A DNA stretch of 64,000 nt from VRUE01 sp963702955 (GTDB taxonomy: Bacteria; Actinomycetota; Thermoleophilia; Solirubrobacterales; 70-9), in assembly GCA_963702955.1 (NCBI GenBank), contig OY969774.1, positions 496,001 to 560,000 on the forward strand, given 5' to 3'. The stretch's first letter is position 1; each line of letters starts with the position of its first letter. A program made the position numbers and the translations under genes. Of the stretch, positions 52,507-59,652 are shown in pieces. The notes beneath the pieces are model-generated. The model did not search any database. It saw only the letters and a list, made by a program, of their open reading frames with translations, and was not told where the DNA came from.

Positions 52507-52950
52507 ATGAATCGCCTGAGAAGCAAAGGCCTTCTCCTCGTCGCCCTCTCGGTCGTCGTCGGGGTCTTCGCCGTCTCCGCCGCGGGGGCGATGCCGACCG
52601 AACGGACCTACGTCACCAGCGACTGCTCGGGCGCCGCCTTCAAGCCGAAGTCGATCGTCCTCACCTGCGGCGACGCGGGCCTCCTGGTGCGCAAGCTGCA
52701 GTGGCCGCAGTGGGGCACGAAGGAAGCGCATGGCGCCGGCCTGGGCGAAGAGAAGGTCTGTACGCCCAACTGCGCCGCCGGCAAAGTCGCCAAGGCGGCG
52801 ATGAAAGTGGTCCTCTCGAAGCCGAAGCTCTGCTCCCAGGACGGCAAGCTCCACTTCACCAAGATCCACTACAAGTGGATCCCCGCCAACCCCGGCGAAG
52901 GCCCGAAGCAGGGCAACATCCCGCTGCCCTGCGCCCTCGTCGGCAGCTGA
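52507..52950 (+). CDS. small secreted cysteine-containing protein
   Basis: The 147-residue protein has a signal peptide (MNRLRSKGLLLVALSVVVGV, cleavage probably near SAAGA at about residue 28) and a mature domain with six Cys (SDCSGAAF, LTCGD, VCTPNC, LCSQDG, LPCALVG). No family is recognised. It ends 18 bp before the tRNA-Gly gene, and is the last core-like gene before the accessory island. Confidence 0.65.
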   Translation: MNRLRSKGLLLVALSVVVGVFAVSAAGAMPTERTYVTSDCSGAAFKPKSIVLTCGDAGLLVRKLQWPQWGTKEAHGAGLGEEKVCTPNCAAGKVAKAAMKVVLSKPKLCSQDGKLHFTKIHYKWIPANPGEGPKQGNIPLPCALVGS

Positions 52951-52968
52951 AGTAGAATCCGCCCCCGC

Positions 52969-53042
52969 GCGGCTGTAGCTCAGCTGGCTAGAGCGTCTGC
53001 TTGCCATGCAGAAGGTCGAGGGTTCGAATCCCTTCAGCCGCT
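52969..53042 (+). tRNA. tRNA-Gly (anticodon GCC)
   Basis: Acceptor 5' GCGGCTG (52969-52975) pairs with 3' CAGCCGC (53035-53041), discriminator T at 53042, no encoded CCA. The D arm GTAGCTCAGC, anticodon loop TTGCCAT (anticodon GCC) on a TCTGC/GCAGA stem, and T arm GGTTCGAATCC are all clear. A T run follows. The gene marks the start of the accessory island. Confidence 0.97.
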
Positions 53043-53433
53043 TTTTCGCGAATGCCCTGCACGTTGGGGGGTTGGGTTCGGCGCGGGAGCCCAGAATCAA
53101 CTGGAACCACCCCCGTATCTCCCCTCCATTTGAGGCACGAGTGCCTCAAAGAGCGGCGATGCGCAGCGATTAGCGGCGATTTCGGCCGATTCCGCCTCGC
53201 TTTCGCGGGGCGGCGGAGTTACGGTCGGCCGGGATCTGGCCTACGCGAATGGCGTAGACGGGACACAACGGCCGGTTTTGCCCTAGGCGTCCATGTCGCC
53301 CGATGCGGGCCGGGTTGGTGAACCGCGAGCAGCTCCGGAGGTGGCCGAGGGCGCGGAGGTCGGCTGGAGGACAATCTCGCCCGCAGCCGAGAGGGTTCAG
53401 GCAAACTCTTGACGGAGCGGCGAAGATGGGGGC
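53043..53433. other. non-coding stretch at island boundary with two hairpins
   Basis: No gene is supported in these 391 bp. Two hairpins are seen: TTTGAGGCA-CGAG-TGCCTCAAA (53129-53150), perfect 9-bp stem, and CCGCC..CGC-TTTC-GCG..GGCGG (53193-53214). The T run right after the tRNA could be its terminator. No second copy of the tRNA 3' end was found that would mark an integration site. Confidence 0.6.
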
Positions 53434-54159
53434 GTGTCAGAGAAAAGCGCAATCGAGTGGACCGAGGCGACTTGGAATCCCGTAACCGGATGCGATCAGG
53501 TGTCGCCTGGCTGCGCGCATTGCTATGCGAAGACGTTCGCCGAACGGTGGAAGGGGATTCCCGGGCACCCCTACGAGCAAGGCTTCCGACTCCGGCTTTG
53601 GCCTGATCGCCTAGACCACCCGCTGAAATGGAAGAGGCCGCGGCGGATCTTCGTCAACTCTATGTCAGATCTTTTTCACGAGCGTGTCCCCGATGCCTTC
53701 ATTGCCGAGGTCTTCGCGGTGATGGAGAAGGCCGACCACCACATCTTTCAGGTCCTCACGAAGCGGGAGAACCGATTGCTCGACCTCGCGCCGGATCTCC
53801 CGTGGCCGGAGAACGTCTGGATGGGGGTCAGCATCGAGAACCGCAGATTCGTCCATCGTGCGGACGCCCTCCGTAGCGTCCCGGCCAAGGTCCGCTTCAT
53901 CTCGGCCGAGCCCCTTCTCGGCCCGCTCGAGGGACTGGATCTCAACGGCATCGACTGGCTGATCGCTGGGGGTGAGTCCGGACCTGGCCATCGCCGCGTC
54001 AATGAGGGCTGGCTTCTCGGTCTCCGAGACCGCTGCCGCGACGATGACGTCGCCTTCTTCTTCAAGCAGTGGGGAGGGGCGAGACCGAAGTCGGGCGGGC
54101 GCGAACTCGAAGGCCGGACCTGGAATGAGTACCCGCGTCGCCCGCTCGTGGTCGTCTAG
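53434..54159 (+). CDS. three-Cys-motif DUF5131 (phage Gp37/Gp68-like) protein
   Basis: The 241-residue protein begins with SEKSAIEWTEATWNPVTGCDQ and carries GCDQVSPGCAHCYAKTFAER, a Cx6CxxC cluster reminiscent of radical-SAM enzymes. Further family segments are RIFVNSMSDLFHERVPDAFI, VLTKRENRL, WMGVSIENRRF, AEPLLGPLEGLDL and DWLIAGGESGPGHRRV. These proteins often neighbour tcmP; no activity is proven. GTG start. Its end overlaps the end of the facing tcmP gene by 4 bp. Confidence 0.85.
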   Translation: MSEKSAIEWTEATWNPVTGCDQVSPGCAHCYAKTFAERWKGIPGHPYEQGFRLRLWPDRLDHPLKWKRPRRIFVNSMSDLFHERVPDAFIAEVFAVMEKADHHIFQVLTKRENRLLDLAPDLPWPENVWMGVSIENRRFVHRADALRSVPAKVRFISAEPLLGPLEGLDLNGIDWLIAGGESGPGHRRVNEGWLLGLRDRCRDDDVAFFFKQWGGARPKSGGRELEGRTWNEYPRRPLVVV

Positions 54160-55028
54160 CAGAGCGTGATCTGGCCATGTGCGGTGTCTTTGGTCACTCC
54201 GTCGAACAGCTTCTTGCCGAGACTGTGTTTGCTGGAGAGCATGAAGTCGTAGATCGGGGTGTTCGTGGATTCGGCTCGGACCGGCTTCGAGGATGAGTAG
54301 GCGTAGCCGAACTCAGCGAGCTTGTCCTTGTAGTGCTCGACGACGGCGACCCGCCAATCGCGCGGGTCGCAGGTCGGGTAGTCGGGGCCGAGGACAGCTT
54401 CGATCGGCTTGAAGTATCCGGCCGCCAGCGAGCGATAGAGGCCCATCGTCGGGAGGTTGATCATCAGGTCCATCCGCCGATCGCGGGTCAGGGCCTCGAT
54501 GGTCGCCAGTTCGAGGTTGCACTTCTGTGGATCGAGGAGGGCGAGGGTCAGCGTGTGCTGGCGGGGGATGACCGAGCGGACCCAGTTGATCGTCTCAGGG
54601 CCATTTGAGTCGGCGCACCGGACGTTGATCTCGATGCCCCGTTCCGCAGCTCGGGCCTCTAGCGCTTCGACGCAGGCACTGTCCTTGTCAACGAATGCGA
54701 AGTGCGAGTAGTGGGGCTCCGTCCCGAGGGCAATCAGCGGTGAGCCGACGACGAACTCGCCGGTGTTTTTGACCCAGCAGACCCCCGGCCCGCAATAGGT
54801 GTCGATGTAGGCGAGGTTTTTCCACTTCCCCTTCATTGCCTTGGCGACAATCTCGGTGTAACTCTCGATGTAGTGCTTCTTGTGGATGTTGTGGGCTTTA
54901 ACGACCCGGGCGGGAAGGCCGTCGGGGGCGATGACGAGTTCGTCGTCTCGCCCAGGAACGACCGGTGGATCCAGATTCCGCTCTTCAAAGGGAGGCGGGA
55001 GATCGAGAGTGCGAACCGGGAGCGCCAT
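54156..55028 (-). CDS. tcmP: three-Cys-motif partner protein TcmP
   Basis: The 290-residue protein has the TcmP pattern: VVKAHNIHKKHYIESYTEIVAKAM, NLAYIDTYCGPGVCWVKNTGE, HFAFVDKDSACVEALEARA and LLDPQKCNLELATIEAL, suggesting a Rossmann-like, methyltransferase-type fold. It is expected to work with the facing DUF5131 protein. The pair is convergent here, whereas co-directional layouts would be expected of a single operon. Codon usage is less GC-biased than the backbone, in keeping with acquisition. Confidence 0.85.
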   Translation of the reverse strand: MALPVRTLDLPPPFEERNLDPPVVPGRDDELVIAPDGLPARVVKAHNIHKKHYIESYTEIVAKAMKGKWKNLAYIDTYCGPGVCWVKNTGEFVVGSPLIALGTEPHYSHFAFVDKDSACVEALEARAAERGIEINVRCADSNGPETINWVRSVIPRQHTLTLALLDPQKCNLELATIEALTRDRRMDLMINLPTMGLYRSLAAGYFKPIEAVLGPDYPTCDPRDWRVAVVEHYKDKLAEFGYAYSSSKPVRAESTNTPIYDFMLSSKHSLGKKLFDGVTKDTAHGQITLC

Positions 55029-55098
55029 AGGCAGCAGCCTATGGAGAGGTTAGGACGGATTTCCGGCGCGCGAACTAGCAACAAGCTCCTCCTTGCAG

Positions 55099-55135
55099 GG
55101 CTAGCTTGTCTTATTTTTAAGCAAAAAAACTAGCC
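55099..55135. promoter_or_regulatory. dyad GGCTAG...CTAGCC in the tcmP/abiEi divergent promoter region
   Basis: GGCTAG (55099-55104) and CTAGCC (55130-55135) flank an A/T-rich centre with its own GCTT/AAGC pair. This is the most A/T-rich stretch of the window. It lies between the divergent tcmP and abiEi-like genes and ends 18 bases before the abiEi ATG. AbiEi-type proteins are known autorepressors that bind inverted repeats, so this is the expected place for their operator; binding here is inference. Confidence 0.45.
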
Positions 55136-55153
55136 AAGTGATAGAGTGGCGTC

Positions 55154-55888
55154 ATGCCGAAGGGTCCGGGAACACTGAAGCGCGCCGGGGCGCCCAGCTC
55201 TGCCGCTCGGATCCGCCGTCGCATCGAGCGGGGTGGTGAGAGTTTTTGGCGCGTGTCCGACTTCAGCGACTTCCCCCCGCGGACGGTCGCGCGCACGCTG
55301 GCGCGGTTGGCCGATGCGGGGGTGGTTGAGCGGGCGCGACATGGCCTCTACTACCGCTCGCGCCCTACCGTCATCGGGCCGAGCATCCCATCGGCGACCG
55401 CTGTGGCGAGTCACATGATCGACACGCCTTTGCACGCCGCCGGCCTGAGCGCCGCGAACGTGCTCGGGCTGACCACCCAGAATCCGGCACGCCAGGAGCT
55501 CGCGACCCCAGCAGCCAACCCGCCGAGCGTGCTTAGCAATGCGATCGTCCATACGCGGCGCCCAGCAAGCCGGGCACATCTCAGTGCTGAGGAGGGGGCG
55601 CTGATCGAGATGCTGCGTACGCGGGGACGCTTCAGCGATGTCGGGCCCGCGGCGACGATCAAACGGCTTCTCCGCATCCTCGGGACGGGGGGTACGTTCG
55701 AGCGAGTCGCTCGGATCGCCCTCGATGAGCCGCCGCGTGTCCGCGCCATGCTCGGTGCCCTCGGTGAGGAGTTGAAGGCCAATCCACGCACGCTCAAGCG
55801 GCTGCGCGACAGCCTCAACCCGCTCTCTACGTTCGACTTCGGTCTCTTCCGAGACCTACCCGCCGCCAAGACGTGGCAGGCGCGATGA
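55154..55888 (+). CDS. AbiEi-like (DUF6088-type) winged-helix antitoxin/regulator
   Basis: The 244-residue protein has an N-terminal winged-helix (RRIERGGESFWRVSDFSDFP, VARTLARLADAGVVERARHGLYYRS) of the AbiEi/DUF6088 kind, followed by the longer C-terminal domain (SAANVLGLTTQNPARQELA). AbiEi is the antitoxin of the AbiE phage-abortive/type IV toxin-antitoxin system. The gene looks complete, but only the first codons of its partner abiEii remain at its 3' end. Confidence 0.75.
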   Translation: MPKGPGTLKRAGAPSSAARIRRRIERGGESFWRVSDFSDFPPRTVARTLARLADAGVVERARHGLYYRSRPTVIGPSIPSATAVASHMIDTPLHAAGLSAANVLGLTTQNPARQELATPAANPPSVLSNAIVHTRRPASRAHLSAEEGALIEMLRTRGRFSDVGPAATIKRLLRILGTGGTFERVARIALDEPPRVRAMLGALGEELKANPRTLKRLRDSLNPLSTFDFGLFRDLPAAKTWQAR

Positions 55889-56100
55889 GGCTCTTCCAGC
55901 ACGACGAATTCGCGAGCATCGTGACCGCGGCCGTAGCCGCTCGCTCCAGCTGGGTGAGCCGTGTGCTCATTGTTACTCCCCAGGTAATAAGTCATTACCA
56001 GATGGGTAACGAACCCACTGGCGTTGAATCAAGATGCCGTACGACTCCGAGGAAGTTACGTCCGACATCGTTGCTATCTTCTCCGTATGGCTTTGCATAG
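55885..56100 (+). pseudogene. truncated AbiEii-like nucleotidyltransferase remnant
   Basis: ATG 55885 overlaps the abiEi stop (ATGA), as in intact abiE operons. The first ~22 residues, MRLFQHDEFASIVTAAVAAR, look like the AbiEii start, but the frame then runs into unrelated, more A/T-rich sequence (from about 55955) and stops at 56100. The catalytic nucleotidyltransferase motifs are absent. The toxin is therefore lost, leaving an orphan antitoxin gene. The boundary coincides with a strong dyad at 55972-56010. Confidence 0.6.
55972..56010. promoter_or_regulatory. nested dyad upstream of a toxin-antitoxin-like pair
   Basis: GTTAC...GTAAC (55972-55976/56006-56010) encloses CCC/GGG and GGTAAT (55983-55988)/ATTACC (55994-55999). 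It lies 76 bases before the small antitoxin-like gene and could be its autoregulatory operator. It could equally mark the recombination junction that removed abiEii. Confidence 0.4.
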
Positions 56101-56371
56101 CTCCCCCATCAAGAGCAACGATGTCCGCCTTCCGGAGCCTCAGCCGGGCGAGGCGCTCGTCGTCGAGCGCTACAGCGCGGAGCACGTCAAGGCGGTGATC
56201 CTGCACCCGGATGATTTCGCTGAGCTGCAGGGCGACTCGGAGCTTCTCGACGATTTGGCCGCCGCCTCGGATCTGAGCGACCTCGGGGCCCGCGCCCACC
56301 AGATTGCCGAGTCGCCTGAGGGGAAGCTGATCGACGACGAGGCGTCGGTTAGGCGCCTACTCGGCCTTTGA
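56087..56371 (+). CDS. small Phd/YefM-like antitoxin
   Basis: The 94-residue protein contains EALVVERYSAEHVKAVILHPDDFAEL, a Phd-like N-terminal fold with the YGKPVAV-equivalent segment replaced, and an acidic, Leu-rich C terminus (DSELLDDLAAASDLSDLGA). ATG 56087 is chosen; a longer frame from 56024 is not supported by a ribosome site. It overlaps the downstream gene by 4 bp, the usual antitoxin-toxin arrangement. Confidence 0.6.
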   Translation: MALHSSPIKSNDVRLPEPQPGEALVVERYSAEHVKAVILHPDDFAELQGDSELLDDLAAASDLSDLGARAHQIAESPEGKLIDDEASVRRLLGL

Positions 56372-56910
56372 GCCTCGCCGCCGGGGAGGTCTACTGGGCG
56401 ATCGTTCCCTACACGCCCGCGACGCCTTTCAAGGTTCATGTAGCCGATGGCATGCCGGTGGAAGTGCCCTCTACTTCTCAAATAGTCGACGGCCTCCGCA
56501 AGGGAGGTGACGCGGAGTTCGAGTTCGTCGTGCGCGCAAAGGCGAGGCCGGTGCTCCTCCTGTCCGGTCGCAGCGATCCTCGCACCGGTGACCTGTTTGC
56601 CTTGCGCCTGCTCCGGCTTGAGAAGCTCTCCAGCGAGGAGCGGCAGCGTGTCGAAGAGCATCGCGAGCCGACGCTCTTCCCACTTCCCCCGAAGCGTTTC
56701 CCCGACCTCGCCGGGGACTCTGCGGCGATGGTGACGGCGCCGATCCGGTTGCATGAGACGGCGCTCGACACGCGCAAGGCGCTTGGCCGGCTCGACCGCA
56801 AGGAGATGCGAGCCCTGGTCGAGCGCTTCGTCTCCTACTGGCAGTTCGACCTCCGCCAGCTCTTGGTCGCTCAGATTCGAGAGCTACAGCACCGGCGAAA
56901 AGCCCGCTGA
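56368..56910 (+). CDS. PemK/MazF-like toxin candidate
   Basis: The 180-residue protein starts with LAAGEVYWAIVPYTPATPFKVH and has RAKARPVLLLSGRSDPRTGDLFALRLLRL, a MazF/PemK-like SH3 barrel pattern (GEVYW...RPVLLLS). A long helical C-terminal part (RLHETALDTRKALGRLDRKEMRALVERF) is not typical of MazF, so it may be a diverged toxin. Start is TTG at 56368, overlapping the antitoxin stop. RNA-cleaving activity is inferred only. Confidence 0.5.
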   Translation: MSLAAGEVYWAIVPYTPATPFKVHVADGMPVEVPSTSQIVDGLRKGGDAEFEFVVRAKARPVLLLSGRSDPRTGDLFALRLLRLEKLSSEERQRVEEHREPTLFPLPPKRFPDLAGDSAAMVTAPIRLHETALDTRKALGRLDRKEMRALVERFVSYWQFDLRQLLVAQIRELQHRRKAR

Positions 56911-56919
56911 CAAGTCAAG

Positions 56920-57148
56920 GTAGGGTCGGCGGGAGGCGCCTGAGCCGTGCGGCGCATGCTTGCCCGACTGGCCTGGTCTCCTCCCACCGCCTCATCGAAC
57001 CGGGCGTGCGGTTCTCCCGCACACGGCTCACCGACATCCTTCACCGACGGCATTCGGCGTCATCCTCGCCACGACCGGTTGGGTCGTGGCGCGACGATGG
57101 TTCCATTGAGGTTGACCAGGTGAGCCGGACCGGGTTTCACGGAGACCG
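56920..57148 (-). mobile_element. group II intron 3' remnant (domains V and VI), cut by the IS3 element
   Basis: On the minus strand, 57029-56997 reads GAGCCGTGTGCGG, a GAGA loop, then ACCGCACGCCCGGTTC, a match to the domain V pattern with the AGC catalytic triad at its 5' end. A long domain VI-like stem follows (GGCGGTGGGAGG with CCTCCCGCC), ending in CCTAC near 56920. A further 10-bp hairpin (CGCCACGACC/GGTCGTGGCG) lies at 57070-57095. No reverse transcriptase is left; the rest of the intron is missing where the IS3 element begins at 57149. Confidence 0.7.
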
Positions 57149-57211
57149 TGATCTACCCCCGCTCTGACGGAGTCCTGTTTCTAGAGTCCTTCGGCACCAA
57201 GGAGGATTCAG

Positions 57212-57508
57212 ATGCCCCGCAGGTACCCAGCAGAGGTTCGTCATCAGGTGATCGAGCTAGCTCGATCGGGCACCAAAGTCGCCCAGCTCGCCGCCACCTT
57301 CGGCATGAGCGACGCCACCATCTACAACTGGCTCAAGCAGGACAGGGTCGACCGCGGTGAGGTCGCCGGGCTGAGCACCGAGGAGGCGCTGGATCTCGCC
57401 GCGGCGAAGCGCAGGATCAAGCAGCTCGAAACCGAGTTGGCCGTCTCGCGCAAGGTCAACGAGGTCTTCCTCGAGGGAGACCTTCCCCCAAAAGGCTCTT
57501 CCCGGTGA
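57212..57508 (+). CDS. IS3-family transposase OrfA
   Basis: The 98-residue protein has the IS3 OrfA helix-turn-helix (RRYPAEVRHQVIELARSGTK, AQLAATFGMSDATIYNWLKQD) and a leucine zipper (AAAKRRIKQLETELAVSRKV). It ends just after a CCAAAAGG slippery run (about 57488-57495), where a -1 shift would fuse it to OrfB, the usual way this family makes its full transposase. AAGGAGG lies upstream of the ATG. Confidence 0.9.
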   Translation: MPRRYPAEVRHQVIELARSGTKVAQLAATFGMSDATIYNWLKQDRVDRGEVAGLSTEEALDLAAAKRRIKQLETELAVSRKVNEVFLEGDLPPKGSSR

Positions 57509-58365
57509 TCGAGTCTCTGACCGGGCAGGGGATCAACGTCCGCCACGCGTGTCGCGTGCTCGGCGTCTCAGAGTCGGGTTACTACGACTGGAAGGGCCGG
57601 CCGGACCCTCCGCGAACCCTGCGGCGGATCTGGCTGGCCGGCGAGATCGCCGACGTCCACAAGGCCTCCGGCGGCACCTACGGCTACATGCGGGTGACCG
57701 CCGAGCTGCGCCACGGCCGCGAGATCGTCGTCGGCCACAACACGGTCGGCAAGATCATGGGCGAGCTGGGAATCAAGGGCCTGCCGACGCGGCGACTGCC
57801 GAAGGGAGCGCGGATGGCGCAGGTCACCTCCCTGGACCTCGTCCGCCGAGAGTTCGGGCGCGAAGGCCCCAACCAGCTTTGGATGACTGACATCACCGAG
57901 CATCCCACCCGCGAGGGCAAGATCTACTGCTGCGTCGTCCTCGATGCCTTTTCGCGGCTCATCGTCGGCTGGTCGGTGGAAAGCACACAGACCACCGTCC
58001 TGGTGACCAACGCCCTCGGCATGGCCACCGCCCGCCGCGATCGCGCCGAAGGCCTCGTGATTCATTCCGATCGCGGTGTTCAATTCACCTCATGGGCCTT
58101 CAGCCAGAAGGTAAAGGACGCCGGGCTCGCTCCCTCGATGGGTGCCGTCGGCAGCGCCTACGACAATGCGATGGTCGAGTCGTTCTGGGGGCGGATGCAG
58201 GTCGAGCTCTTCAACCGCAAACGCTGGAAGACCCGGATCGAGCTCGCCACCGCGATTCACGACTACATCGAGCTCTTCCACAACACCCGCCGTCGGCACT
58301 CGGCGCTCGGGATGCTCAGCCCCACCGAATACGAGGATCTACACAACGCAACCCAAGCCGCCTGA
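57505..58365 (+). CDS. IS3-family transposase OrfB (DDE integrase)
   Basis: The 286-residue protein has the IS3 OrfB DDE triad: NQLWMTDITEHPTREGK (first Asp), LVIHSDRGVQFTSW (second Asp) and NAMVESFWGRMQVELF (Glu), preceded by the HACRVLGVSESGYYDW helix-turn-helix. It is intact. The frame is -1 relative to OrfA; independent GTG start overlaps the OrfA stop. Confidence 0.92.
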   Translation: MIESLTGQGINVRHACRVLGVSESGYYDWKGRPDPPRTLRRIWLAGEIADVHKASGGTYGYMRVTAELRHGREIVVGHNTVGKIMGELGIKGLPTRRLPKGARMAQVTSLDLVRREFGREGPNQLWMTDITEHPTREGKIYCCVVLDAFSRLIVGWSVESTQTTVLVTNALGMATARRDRAEGLVIHSDRGVQFTSWAFSQKVKDAGLAPSMGAVGSAYDNAMVESFWGRMQVELFNRKRWKTRIELATAIHDYIELFHNTRRRHSALGMLSPTEYEDLHNATQAA

Positions 58366-58403
58366 CTCCAGAATCCCGACTCCATTTTTTCGGGGGTAGA
58401 TCA

Positions 58404-58850
58404 ATGCGATTGCGCCCGGCTTTCCCGCTCACCGCACGCCTAGCAGCGGAGCCGTTCGAGTTACCGGGCCTGACCATCCCTAGCGGCACGATTGTTGTCC
58501 CCTACATCACGCTCGTGCACCGCCGCCCCGAGCTCTACCCCGATCCGCTCGCCTTCCGACCGGAGCGCTTCCTCGACACCCGCGCTGGGACCTACACCTG
58601 GATTCCCTTCGGCGGCGGACCGAGGCGATGCATCGGCGCCGCCTTCTCGATGGCCGAGGCCCGAATCGTGCTGAGGACGATCCTGAGCCAGGCTCGCATT
58701 GAACCTTCTCGCCGCCGCTCGGAGCGGGTCGCGCACCGCAACGTCTTCATCGTGCCGGCCCGGGGCGGACGTGTCACGCTCCAACGCCGCACATCCGAGG
58801 GCAATCGCCGACAGGATGCCCTCCGAGGCGACCCGGCGGGAGTCGCCTAA
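58404..58850 (+). pseudogene. cytochrome P450, C-terminal fragment
   Basis: From MRLRPAFPLTARLA, the end of the K-helix ExxR region without its Glu, through FRPERFLD and the heme loop IPFGGGPRRCIGAAFSMAEA (Cys ligand) to IVPARGGRVTLQRR, this is the last third of a P450. The N-terminal two-thirds are absent; the fragment begins at the IS3 right end and no matching part lies to its left. It cannot form a working enzyme. Confidence 0.88.
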
Positions 58851-58974
58851 CCCAATCGACGCCGGCATCCTCGACGTTCTCGGCCCGGTTGGCAGCCGTG
58901 AGGAGTTCGCCCGGCGGCTGATCGCGATCGGCATCGTTGATCGCTCCGACGCGCCGCTGTAGGGGGCTGGTGGG

Positions 58975-59136
58975 GTGACGCCCGAGGCGCAAGGCACTTG
59001 GCTGGGATACGCCGCCGGCCTCGCCGGGGTGATCGCCGGCTGCCTGGCGGGGGCGGCGATTGGCATCTCGGCCGCGGTGGTCGTTTTCTGGGCCGGCCTG
59101 CTGTTGCTGCTGTGGCGGTTCGACCGCCGCGGTTGA
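58975..59136 (+). CDS. small hydrophobic membrane protein
   Basis: A 53-residue frame with GTG start after GGGGGCTGGTGGG encodes VTPEAQGTWLGYAAGLAGVI and two hydrophobic segments (AGCLAGAAIGISAAVVVFWA, GLLLLLWRF) ending in FDRRG. It could be a real small protein or a remnant, since it lies between two gene fragments. Low confidence. Confidence 0.35.
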   Translation: MTPEAQGTWLGYAAGLAGVIAGCLAGAAIGISAAVVVFWAGLLLLLWRFDRRG

Positions 59137-59191
59137 GTTGCAGGCTGGTACGCGGTGCGATCAGCTCGATTCGCCCGGAGGGGGAATTCGC

Positions 59192-59461
59192 GTGGAGCAA
59201 CGCGCCCGGACCGAGCTCGCGGCGGCCGGCGCACAGCCCCGCAGCGTTGTGCGCTCCGGAGTCGAAGCTTTCACTCCCAGCGAGCTGCGGGTTGCCCGCA
59301 TGGCCGCCGCGGGCAAGACGAACCGCGAGATCGCGCAGATCCTCGTGGTCAGCGCCAAGACGGTGGAGACCCATTTGCGCCAGGTCTTCCAGAAGCTCGA
59401 CATCGCTCGACGCACGGACCTGCCGGGTGCCTTGGGCCTGGCCGATACCCCTTCGGCGTAG
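59192..59461 (+). pseudogene. C-terminal fragment of a LuxR-type transcriptional regulator
   Basis: The frame encodes QRARTELAAAGAQPRSVV, then the LuxR DNA-binding domain (ELRVARMAAAGKTNREIAQI, AKTVETHLRQVFQKL). The segment is typical of the end of large ATPase-LuxR (MalT-like) regulators, whose ~700-residue N-terminal part is missing upstream. A solo HTH protein is possible but unlikely given the neighbouring debris. Its end lies 14 bp before the IS21 left end. Confidence 0.7.
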
Positions 59462-59652
59462 CGTGCCTAGCCTCGTGTCAACGGCCATCGAGAATTCCCC
59501 AAGGGCGGCCATCCAACCTCCCCACTCGCGGCCACGACTTCTCCCCACCGGCGGCCATCGGTTCTCCCCACGCTTGAGCCCTCGGTGACCGACTCAGCGA
59601 AGCGAAGGCCGTAGGCCGTAGCGAAGCTGAGTCGGGCGCGGACTCGCGCGCA

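Larger units (their letters stand above)
57149..58403 (+). mobile_element. IS3-family insertion sequence, complete
   Basis: The 1255-bp element begins TGATCTACCCCCG (57149-57161) and ends in its exact complement CGGGGGTAGATCA (58391-58403); GGAGTC/GACTCC pairs extend the ends. It encodes overlapping orfA and orfB. No target-site duplication is visible (CCG on the left, ATG on the right), and the two flanks are unrelated (intron remnant versus truncated P450), which suggests an adjacent deletion or recombination after insertion. Confidence 0.92.

Noticed and set aside
53001..53321. Open frame starting inside the tRNA-Gly gene
   Set aside because: It overlaps the tRNA and encodes no recognisable protein; no ribosome site is present.
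56911..57148. Small minus-strand open frame at 56871-57053
   Set aside because: It lies on the group II intron domain V-VI structure; the folding pattern explains the conservation-like sequence better than coding.
58816..58962. 48-residue open frame after the P450 fragment
   Set aside because: It overlaps the P450 tail, has no family match and lies in a zone of gene debris; not enough to call a gene.
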